64,000 nucleotides of DNA from Micromonospora rifamycinica (GTDB lineage Bacteria; Actinomycetota; Actinomycetes; Mycobacteriales; Micromonosporaceae): positions 2,108,001 through 2,172,000 of the forward strand of contig NZ_LT607752.1 in NCBI RefSeq assembly GCF_900090265.1. Direction: 5' to 3'. Below are positions 58,838 to 64,000 of this stretch, one piece after another. A program made the position numbers and the translations under genes. Under the pieces are notes generated by a model. It ran no database searches, was not told the origin of the DNA, and saw only the letters and a list, made by a program, of their open reading frames with translations. Every line of letters starts with the position of its first letter. The stretch's first letter is position 1.

Positions 58838-59293
58838 TCACTCCCCGGGCGCGATCAACTCCAGGGTCGGGAAGTACGAGCGGTAGCGGCTGCTGTCGCG
58901 GGTGAGCAGGCGGTAGCGGCAGACCGCCGCGTGCGCGCCGATGGAGAAGTCGGCGATCGGCGAACGTTTGGAGCCGCCCTGCCGGCGGTACCGCGCGTAA
59001 GCCTTGCCGGCCAGGAAGCCCGCCGGGTACGGCAGGTCCTCGCGGAGAAAATCCGTGGCGGGCAGCGCGGCGTCGAGTTCCTCGACACCGTCGAACCGCA
59101 CTGACACCTCGGCGTACACGATCGGATTGATCACCAGAACGCCCTCGTCGCGGGCGCTGGCCAGGGCCTCAGCCGACCAGTCGGCCCAATGCGGGTCCTC
59201 GGTGAAGATGTCCAACAGGACGTTGGTGTCGACCAGCGTGGCAACCGTCTCCGGCACCCGACCGGCGACAGCCCGGATCCGTTCACTCCCCAC
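58838..59293 (-). CDS. VapC-like PIN-domain toxin
   Basis: 151 residues. PIN-domain RNase: VDTNVLLDIFTEDP supplies the first acidic residue, AEVSVRFD the next, and SPIADFSIGAHAAV the later Asp pair. VapC toxins cleave tRNA or rRNA. The GTG at 59293 overlaps the antitoxin stop by 11 bases. The true start may be slightly downstream (VATLVDTNVLLD). Forms a two-gene module with the following antitoxin entry. Confidence 0.85.
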   Translation of the reverse strand: MGSERIRAVAGRVPETVATLVDTNVLLDIFTEDPHWADWSAEALASARDEGVLVINPIVYAEVSVRFDGVEELDAALPATDFLREDLPYPAGFLAGKAYARYRRQGGSKRSPIADFSIGAHAAVCRYRLLTRDSSRYRSYFPTLELIAPGE

Positions 59294-59522
59294 GGAGCAG
59301 GTCCATCAGGTCCTCGGTCGACATGCCCCGCACCTCCGGGGCGTTGCCCCTGCCGCGCATGTGCCGGACCAGACGCTGACCACGGGTCTCAGCGTCACTG
59401 ACGCGCACGATGCGCAGTGCGCCGCCTTCCTCGATCACGTCGACCTCATCACCCTCGTGCAGGTTGTACCGGACCCGCAGTTCCGCCGGGATCGTCACCT
59501 GACCCTTGCTGTTCAACTTCAC
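59283..59522 (-). CDS. AbrB/MazE-type antitoxin (VapB partner)
   Basis: 79 residues. N-terminal SpoVT-AbrB swapped-hairpin domain (LNSKGQVTIPAELRVRYNL, EGDEVDVIEEGGALRI) and a C-terminal toxin-binding tail (MSTEDLMDLLRGE). GTG start with GGGGG five bases upstream. First gene of the module; a palindrome just upstream is the likely operator. Antitoxins of this type repress their own promoter. Confidence 0.88.
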   Translation of the reverse strand: MKLNSKGQVTIPAELRVRYNLHEGDEVDVIEEGGALRIVRVSDAETRGQRLVRHMRGRGNAPEVRGMSTEDLMDLLRGE

Positions 59523-59537
59523 CGCAGCCCCCTAGAT

Positions 59538-59557
59538 ACGTATTACAGATGATACGT
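59538..59557. promoter_or_regulatory. VapB-type operator ACGTAT-N8-ATACGT
   Basis: Perfect 6-base arms around eight bases, 16 bases upstream of the antitoxin GTG. gatacgt also recurs directly at 59535 and 59551. Suited to autoregulation by the AbrB-type antitoxin. Confidence 0.6.
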
Positions 59558-59581
59558 GTCGCAGGTCTCTGTCTGGCTGCT

Positions 59582-59653
59582 CTCAGGTGATGTGGAGGGT
59601 GGCGGCGAGGCGGCCCCGGCGTCGCGGGCGTACCGCTCGCTGCGGGCATAGGG
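59582..59653. repeat. Duplication scar: copies of the regulator 3' end and the glgA 3' end
   Basis: 59582-59613 matches 60234-60265 (the XRE gene's 3' end) with one mismatch in 32. 59631-59653 is an exact 23-base copy of 58759-58781 (the glgA end and stop). The two copies abut with a 17-base join. See the matching finding. Confidence 0.85.
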
Positions 59654-59660
59654 AGAGGTC

Positions 59661-59680
59661 AGGTACAGTTTTCTGTACCT
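59661..59680 (+). promoter_or_regulatory. YefM-type operator AGGTACAG-N4-CTGTACCT
   Basis: Two perfect 8-base arms around tttt, 15 bases before the YefM ATG. The gtac-core palindrome resembles the TGTACA-based operator bound by YefM in E. coli. Confidence 0.65.
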
Positions 59681-59695
59681 ACCTCGGAGGTGGTC

Positions 59696-59971
59696 ATGCG
59701 GACCGTGAACTTCACCCAGCTACGGCAGAACCTGGCCGCCGAACTCGACAGCGTCATCAACGACGCGGAGGAAGTGGTGGTGACCCGGTCGGGTCACGAG
59801 CCGGTGGTCATCGTGCCGCTGGCGGAGTACGAGTCGATGAAGGAGACCGAGTACCTGCTGCGCAGTCCGGGCAACGCAGCGGCCCTGCGCCGATCGATCG
59901 CGGAGCTCGACGAGGGTGACGCCACCGAGCGGGAACTGGTCGACCCGACGACCGTACGGGACGTCGCGTGA
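59696..59971 (+). CDS. YefM/Phd-type antitoxin
   Basis: 91 residues. The N-terminal Phd fold reads MRTVNFTQLRQNLAAELDSV, VVVTRSGHEPVVIVPLAEYESM; a helical tail (YLLRSPGNAAALRRSIAELDEG) binds the toxin. ATG at 59696 has GGAGG five bases upstream. Its stop overlaps the toxin GTG. It probably represses its own promoter through the palindrome at 59661. Confidence 0.92.
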   Translation: MRTVNFTQLRQNLAAELDSVINDAEEVVVTRSGHEPVVIVPLAEYESMKETEYLLRSPGNAAALRRSIAELDEGDATERELVDPTTVRDVA

Positions 59972-60225
59972 GGCTGGTCTTCACCGCGACGGCATGGGGC
60001 CAGTACCTCAGCCACACGGATCGCAAGCTGGTCAAGCGCATCAACGATCTCATCGCGGACGTCATGCGCAACGAATACGAGGGCATCGGCAAGCCGGAGC
60101 CCCTGCGGGGTGAGCTGTCCGGGTTCTGGTCCCGCCGGATCGATCGTGAACACCGGCTGGTGTACCGGATCACGAAGGACGACGTCGAGATCATCGCCTG
60201 CCGGTACCACTACGGCGACAGGTAG
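59968..60225 (+). CDS. YoeB/Txe-family mRNA interferase toxin
   Basis: 85 residues. The catalytic set is visible: Glu in PEPLRGEL, Arg in SRRIDREHRLVYRI and the C-terminal ACRYHYGD with His. YoeB cuts mRNA on the ribosome. GTG overlaps the antitoxin stop (GTGA). Complete and apparently intact. Confidence 0.93.
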   Translation: MRLVFTATAWGQYLSHTDRKLVKRINDLIADVMRNEYEGIGKPEPLRGELSGFWSRRIDREHRLVYRITKDDVEIIACRYHYGDR

Positions 60226-60234
60226 GCACCAGGC

Positions 60235-61437
60235 TCAGGTGACGTGGAGGGTGGCGGCGAGGCGGGTCAGGGCGGGCGGGGCGGCGGCGGAACGGGCCAC
60301 CACGGCAACCAGGGGGCGTACCGCCGGGCGGTGGTGGACCTCGCTGCGGGCGGTTCGCTCCGCTTCGAGCACCGCCCGGCCGGCGCGGAGCAGGTTGCCG
60401 TCGAGCACGTAGGCACGGGCGGCGTCGAGCAGGTACGCGGCCCGGTGCTCAGGGGGCAGCCACCGCCACTCGTCGCCGGACACCAGCCGCTCGTGGCGTA
60501 CCGTCGCCGCCGTGACCTCGCCGAGGGCGGCCTCGGCGACCACCCGCGCCGCCTCGACCGCCGCTGTGCCGCCCTCGGCCCCGGCGTCGCGGGCGGCTCG
60601 GCCGGCCCGGTCGAGCAGGTCCCGGGCGGCCCGGCCGTCACCCCGCCCGGCGGCGGCCAGGCCGGCCTGGAGCAGCAGCGTGGCGAGCAGCGCCGGGTCG
60701 GTTGACGGGTCGTCACCGGGTGTCGACGAGGTCGGCCGTGGCGCGCCCGGGGAGCGCCCCGGCAGGAGGCGGTGGGCGGCGACGGCGGCGGCCTCCATCG
60801 CGGCCCGCCGCCGGCCGCCGTGGCGTAGGGCCTGGGCCAACGGCACCGTGGCGGCGGCGGCCACCCACGGGTCCTTCGTGACCTTCGCGGCGGCCACCGC
60901 CCGGTCGGCGGCCAGCCAGGCCACCTCCGGCCGGTCGACCTTGAGCAGCACCAGCGCGACCAGGCCGTACCCCTGGGCCAGTAGGCCGTCGGTAGCCCGA
61001 CCGGGCCGCAGTGCCCGCGCCGCGCGGACCGCGTCGACCAGTCCGGGCAGCAGGACGAGCAGTTCCGGGTACCGGGCGTGCCGGTAGCTCTGCTCCGCGT
61101 GGGCCAGCCGGGTGCGCAGCTCCGCGATGTCGGGCGGCCGGGCCGGCGGCTCGACGTGGTAGCGGGCCAGCGCGGCCAGCACCGCGTCGACCCCGGTGGT
61201 GGCGGCTTCCGGTCGCGCCGACTCCCCCGCCGACCCGGCGAGCAGCACCTCCAGGTCGATCCGGAGCGTTTCGGCGACCATCCGGAGGTTGGACACCTGT
61301 TCCAGCCGGCGTACCCCGCGCTCGACCTTGTCGACCCAGCTCTTCGACTTGCCGAGATGGTCGGCGAACTGCTGTTGCGTCATGTTGCGCCGCACCCGCC
61401 ACTGGGCGACCCGGCGGCCCACCGGCAGCTCGTTCAC
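60235..61437 (-). CDS. XRE-family regulator with TPR-like C-terminus
   Basis: 400 residues. HTH at about 8-62 (GRRVAQWRVRRNMTQQQFAD, GKSKSWVDKVERG). The rest is an Ala/Arg-rich helical solenoid, as in actinobacterial XRE-TPR regulators whose ligands are mostly unknown. GTG start after gggacggggc. It converges on the YoeB gene with a 9-base gap. The last codons (LTRLAATLHVT) are those duplicated at 59582. Confidence 0.83.
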   Translation of the reverse strand: MNELPVGRRVAQWRVRRNMTQQQFADHLGKSKSWVDKVERGVRRLEQVSNLRMVAETLRIDLEVLLAGSAGESARPEAATTGVDAVLAALARYHVEPPARPPDIAELRTRLAHAEQSYRHARYPELLVLLPGLVDAVRAARALRPGRATDGLLAQGYGLVALVLLKVDRPEVAWLAADRAVAAAKVTKDPWVAAAATVPLAQALRHGGRRRAAMEAAAVAAHRLLPGRSPGAPRPTSSTPGDDPSTDPALLATLLLQAGLAAAGRGDGRAARDLLDRAGRAARDAGAEGGTAAVEAARVVAEAALGEVTAATVRHERLVSGDEWRWLPPEHRAAYLLDAARAYVLDGNLLRAGRAVLEAERTARSEVHHRPAVRPLVAVVARSAAAPPALTRLAATLHVT

Positions 61438-61453
61438 CGCCGCCCCGTCCCGC

Positions 61454-61651
61454 TCACCGCAAGACCCCCACCACGAGCAGCACGAGTACGCACACCGCGA
61501 CCGCCACCCCGTAGGCGAACCGCCGCCGACGCAGCAGCGTGCGGCGCGACCGGACCGGCACGGGCACCCGGTCGCCGTCAGGCAGCGGAGCAGGGCCGCC
61601 CGGGACCGGGTACGCCCCTCCCCGCAGCCCTTGATGTGAATGCTCATCCAT
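61454..61651 (-). CDS. Small single-pass membrane protein
   Basis: 65 residues. A cytoplasmic or outside Pro/Gly-rich head (about 1-40) is followed by RRRRFAYGVAVAVCVLVLLV, a basic flank and one membrane segment at the C-terminus. GAGGAGG five bases before the ATG makes it a convincing small gene. 16 bases upstream of the XRE regulator on the same strand, so probably co-transcribed. Function unknown. Confidence 0.7.
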   Translation of the reverse strand: MDEHSHQGLRGGAYPVPGGPAPLPDGDRVPVPVRSRRTLLRRRRFAYGVAVAVCVLVLLVVGVLR

Positions 61652-61903
61652 CCCGGCCTCCTCACCGACACGCCAAGATGCAGTTCGCACGGCTCCGAGC
61701 AGGGAACCGACGTTGCTGAAGCGGCAGGGCGGAGTGGCCTGGCATGGAAGCCACCCCGCCCCGGTCAGAGGCACCCCGTTTGCTGACGAGAGAGCCGCTG
61801 TCGTCACCCAACATAGAAGGCAATGCCGTCAGGGTCAACTGAGCAGGCACGGTAAGTCACCGCGGGTGCAAAGATCGGGGTGCTGACGAGAGGTGGCTCC
61901 ACC

Positions 61904-62131
61904 ATGCCGCAGGCACCGCTGTATGAGCAGATCATCGCTGATGTCTCAGCCTCGATCCGAGCAGGCACGCTTCACCCCGACGACAAGTTGCCGTCCATCG
62001 CGGAGTTGCGCGAGCAGTACCAGTCGAGCGCCTGGCCGGTCCGCTACGCTCTCCGAATCCTGGAGGAGCGCGGCTGGATCGTCACCCGACAGGGCAAGGG
62101 TTCGTTCGTGGCATCGAAGCCCCCCGCGTAG
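61904..62131 (+). CDS. Short GntR-type winged-helix regulator
   Basis: 75 residues, only the DNA-binding domain: PLYEQIIADVSASIRAGTLH, LPSIAELREQY, VRYALRILEERGWIVTRQGKG. No effector domain. GAGAGGTGG before the ATG. Such stand-alone GntR domains are frequent in Micromonosporaceae. Target unknown. Confidence 0.85.
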   Translation: MPQAPLYEQIIADVSASIRAGTLHPDDKLPSIAELREQYQSSAWPVRYALRILEERGWIVTRQGKGSFVASKPPA

Positions 62132-62227
62132 CGCGTGGACCGCTGTTGGGCACTCGACAGCCCGGAATGGCGGTGACTGCACGCACGCTGCGTAACCCCC
62201 GACAGGCGTACCACTCTCCAGAAGGTC

Positions 62228-62265
62228 GTATGCCTGTCCGGCATAAAAATGCCCGACAGGCATAC
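62228..62265. promoter_or_regulatory. Operator palindrome upstream of the second GntR gene
   Basis: 17-base arms (gtatgcctgtccggcat against its complement, one mismatch) around aaaa, 40 bases before the GTG at 62306. A related half-site (ccgacaggcgtac) lies at 62198. Good candidate for GntR binding. Confidence 0.65.
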
Positions 62266-62305
62266 GGGTCTCCGGCGAAAGCACTACCGGACAAAGGCAG
62301 GCTCC

Positions 62306-62533
62306 GTGGCCATCCCGATGGGCTATCGGAAGATCGCCGCCGACCTGCATGCCCGCATCCAGCAGGGCGAGTACCCACCGGAGAGCCGGCTGCCCACCTA
62401 CGCCGAGTTGGCCCGGCTCTACTCGGCAAGCGTCTCGACCGTGCAGCGAGCGGTGATGCTGCTACAGGCCCACGGGATCATCATCGGCGTTCAGGGAGCC
62501 GGCCTGTACGTCGCCACGACTCCCACCACCTGA
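62306..62533 (+). CDS. Short GntR-type winged-helix regulator
   Basis: 75 residues: AIPMGYRKIAADLHARIQQG, LPTYAELARLYSASVSTVQR, AVMLLQAHGIIIGVQGAGL. DNA-binding domain only. GTG at 62306 or ATG at 62318; an aggcagg site fits the GTG. A copy of its first 85 bases and leader recurs at 63765-63870, where it is cut short. Lies between the palindrome at 62228 and the palindrome at 62619. Confidence 0.83.
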   Translation: MAIPMGYRKIAADLHARIQQGEYPPESRLPTYAELARLYSASVSTVQRAVMLLQAHGIIIGVQGAGLYVATTPTT

Positions 62534-62618
62534 GCATCTCCGCTCGGGCGCAGCGGATGCGGCGGGCCACCTGGCAGTGGGAGACAGCATCCTCCGCCAG
62601 CCACTCGCCAATACGGCG

Positions 62619-62650
62619 TGCCCGGCTGGCAGGGACATGCCAGCCGGGCA
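62619..62650. terminator. Perfect 13-base inverted repeat after the GntR gene
   Basis: tgcccggctggca pairs with tgccagccgggca around gggaca. 86 bases after the GntR stop; no T run. Terminator or another operator (its tgtctccgg flank resembles that of the site at 62253). Confidence 0.45.
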
Positions 62651-62796
62651 CACGTGTCTCCGGACAGGTGACGCGGGGAGGGGATTTCCGACGCGGGCAG
62701 GGGCCTGAAGGGGGCAGGGACCTACCGCACGGCCGGCCACACGGCAGCCGCCGGAGAGCTACGGGCAGGTCGGACGCCTGCGCGAACCCCGGGGAA

Positions 62797-63108
62797 CTAC
62801 GAGCAGGGCCGGACCCAGGCGGTGCTGACCCAGCCGTTGGTGTCGCCGCTGTCGTTCCACAGCGAGACGTGGTAGCGGCCGTTGGCCTCCTGCGCGGCGA
62901 ACATCCGGGTGTTGTAGCCGACCGAGTGCGGCCACTTCGTGGTCGACGAGGTGCTGTCCACGAACACGGACAGGCTGACGGCGGTGGAGCACTTGCTGTA
63001 CTGGTAGTAGGCCGCCTGGGCGGCCCCGCCGGTCGCCACGGCCGTGCCGAGGCTGGTCAGGGCGGTCACCGCCAGGAGGGCGAACGCGCGCTTGCTGGTC
63101 GTTCTCAC
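62797..63108 (-). CDS. Small secreted protein (tandem paralog 1)
   Basis: 103 residues. Signal peptide about 1-32 (ALLAVTALTSLGTAVATGGAAQA), then a mature domain of about 70 residues with YYQYSKCS, FVDSTSSTTKWPHSVGY, AAQEANGRYHVSLWNDSGDT and GWVSTAWVRPCS. The two cysteines (near the start and end) could close a disulfide. I know no function. GGAGG six bases before the GTG. The next gene upstream is a close paralog. Confidence 0.85.
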   Translation of the reverse strand: MRTTSKRAFALLAVTALTSLGTAVATGGAAQAAYYQYSKCSTAVSLSVFVDSTSSTTKWPHSVGYNTRMFAAQEANGRYHVSLWNDSGDTNGWVSTAWVRPCS

Positions 63109-63184
63109 GGAGTACCTCCGGGTCGTCGGGTGTGGTGGGTGCGGGCCGCGTCGGCGTCACCGCCGATACGGTGCGGGGGCCGGC

Positions 63185-63493
63185 TCAGCAGGCGCGGACC
63201 CAGGCGGTGCTGACCCATCCGTTGGTGTCACCGGAGGTGTCCCAGAGCGAGACGTGGTAGCGGCCGTTGGCTTCCTGCGCCGCGTACATGACGTTGTTCC
63301 AGCCGATCGAGTGCGGCCATCGCGTGGTCGACGAGGTGCTGTCGACGAAGAAGGAGAGCGAGACCGCGTCGGAGCACTTGCGGTACTGGTAGTAACCGGC
63401 CTGGGCGGCGGTACCGGGCACCGCGCCCACGACGAGGCCGGCGGTCGCGGCACCCGCCATGAGGGCCGCCACGCGGGATTTGAGCCGATTCAT
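63185..63493 (-). CDS. Small secreted protein (tandem paralog 2)
   Basis: 102 residues, about 75% identical in the mature part to the preceding entry (FVDSTSSTTRWPHSIGW, AAQEANGRYHVSLW, GDTNGWVSTAWVR), with a different signal peptide and only the shared two cysteines. GGAGG precedes the ATG. Preceded by a plausible sigma-70-like promoter. The pair looks like a recent tandem duplication. Confidence 0.85.
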   Translation of the reverse strand: MNRLKSRVAALMAGAATAGLVVGAVPGTAAQAGYYQYRKCSDAVSLSFFVDSTSSTTRWPHSIGWNNVMYAAQEANGRYHVSLWDTSGDTNGWVSTAWVRAC

Positions 63494-63531
63494 CCGACCT
63501 CCACATCATGATCAGTCGATTGACCCGGCCG

Positions 63532-63560
63532 ACCATACACACGCGGTGATCAGCTCGCAA
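63532..63560 (-). promoter_or_regulatory. Predicted promoter of the secreted-protein pair
   Basis: On the minus strand ttgcga (-35) and tatggt (-10) are 17 bases apart, 39 bases before the ATG at 63493. Good match to the housekeeping consensus. Confidence 0.45.
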
Positions 63561-63782
63561 CGCCATGTGTCCGGAGCTGGGCAAACGTCCCACCGGACGG
63601 TCGGCGGGAGAAGGGGACGCTTGGTTGAGCGCGAGGGGATCTCGCACAGGAGGTTGAGCGGGTGAGCGGACGGTTCCCGATCGAAGACGTCTCCCCCGTC
63701 GTCGCCTGCGGTCGCTACCCGGCGAACCGGGGCAGGACCGCTGGCACGCCACAATCCGCACTGCCGGACGGAGGCAGGCTCC

Positions 63783-63890
63783 ATGACCATCCCGATGGGC
63801 TACCGGAAGATCGCCGCCGACCTGCACGCCCGCATCCAGCAGGGCGAGTACCCACCGGAGAGCCGGGTTCGGCTGGCACGCCTGGTATAG
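63783..63890 (+). pseudogene. Truncated copy of the GntR gene
   Basis: Starts MTIPMGYRKIAADLHARI and follows the gene at 62306 almost exactly up to PPESR, then diverges to VRLARLV and a stop. 35 residues, without the recognition helix, so non-functional as a regulator. The copied leader (ggcaggctcc) is included. Confidence 0.8.
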
Positions 63891-63901
63891 CTCGGGCTAT
63901 A
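63886..63901. promoter_or_regulatory. Operator-like TATAGC-N4-GCTATA before the last gene
   Basis: Perfect 6-base arms around tcgg, 8 bases before the ATG at 63910 and overlapping the truncated GntR stop. Typical of a toxin-antitoxin promoter; the ctatag box may be the -10. Confidence 0.55.
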
Positions 63902-63909
63902 GTTTTGCC

Positions 63910-64000
63910 ATGACCGGCGAGCCCGCCCGTCGCTGGGCGATCAGGACGACAGGCGATGTCCGTGACTGGTTACGGGCTCTGAGCAGGGCCGACCCGGGGG
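63910..64000 (+). CDS. HigB/Gp49-like toxin, cut by the window edge
   Basis: First 30 codons only: MTGEPARRWAIRTTGDVRDW then LRALSRADPG. The pattern of an aromatic-Ile/Val-Thr stretch, an EV/DVRDWL helix and a DP turn fits the N-terminus of HigB-type (RelE-superfamily, Gp49-like) toxins, which precede an XRE antitoxin. The rest is beyond position 64000. Confidence 0.5.
   Translation, partial: MTGEPARRWAIRTTGDVRDWLRALSRADPG

Overview
The window is about 72% G+C, uses many GTG starts, and is dense with actinobacterial signatures: a DUF397/DUF5753 regulator pair, an MhuD-type heme oxygenase, a DUF3516 helicase, a class F sortase and divergent glgC/glgA genes. It reads as chromosomal DNA of a filamentous actinomycete, most likely Micromonospora or a close Micromonosporaceae relative. 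That assignment is inference from gene content; no rRNA or tRNA gene was found to anchor it.

Layout. 1-7.9 kb holds housekeeping genes (xthA, a DUF397/DUF5753 pair, mhuD, sortase plus a cell-wall protein, trmB, a DUF3516 helicase). The DUF5753 gene carries the front half of a small gene whose back half lies on the opposite strand nearby. 7.9-11.8 kb is accessory and repeat-rich: an unrecognised gene behind a perfect operator-like palindrome, a 65-bp triple repeat, a 41-bp palindrome, a DUF559-type gene preceded by two DnaA-box sequences, a long C-rich non-coding stretch, and a deaminase resembling blasticidin-S deaminase. 11.8-28.5 kb returns to core metabolism: hrpA, a LysR regulator divergent from sdhCAB, a zinc dehydrogenase and SDR pair, an MBL-fold hydrolase, a dGTPase and tex. 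A hairpin family (three copies at 9.0, 10.65 and 20.48 kb) and a 22-bp tandem array lie in this part.

28.9-54.4 kb is one large cell-surface polysaccharide locus. It has a PglC-type initiating phosphosugar transferase, six glycosyltransferases, two flippases, two polymerase-like membrane proteins, a hexapeptide acyltransferase and an unrecognised 676-residue protein with a phage-tail-like C-terminus. Its sugar-nucleotide genes suggest UDP-L-FucNAc (CapE-like dehydratase, RmlD-like reductase, WecB/FnlC-type 2-epimerase) and GDP-perosamine or its N-acyl form (gmd, PerA-like aminotransferase, PglD-like acetyltransferase). The second polymerase gene is cut by a CCGGG pentanucleotide run; removing one unit restores a 442-residue reading frame, so it may be phase variable.

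54.5-58.8 kb carries pgm, glgC and glgA (glucose-1-phosphate and glycogen/maltose-1-phosphate metabolism). 58.8-60.2 kb holds two toxin-antitoxin modules (VapBC and YefM-YoeB) wedged between glgA and an XRE regulator. Between the modules is a scar made of copies of the 3' ends of both flanking genes, as a tandem duplication would leave. 61.4-64 kb is accessory: a small membrane protein, two short GntR regulators, a strong operator palindrome, a tandem pair of small secreted proteins of unknown function, a truncated second copy of the GntR gene, and the first 30 codons of a HigB-like toxin that runs off the window.
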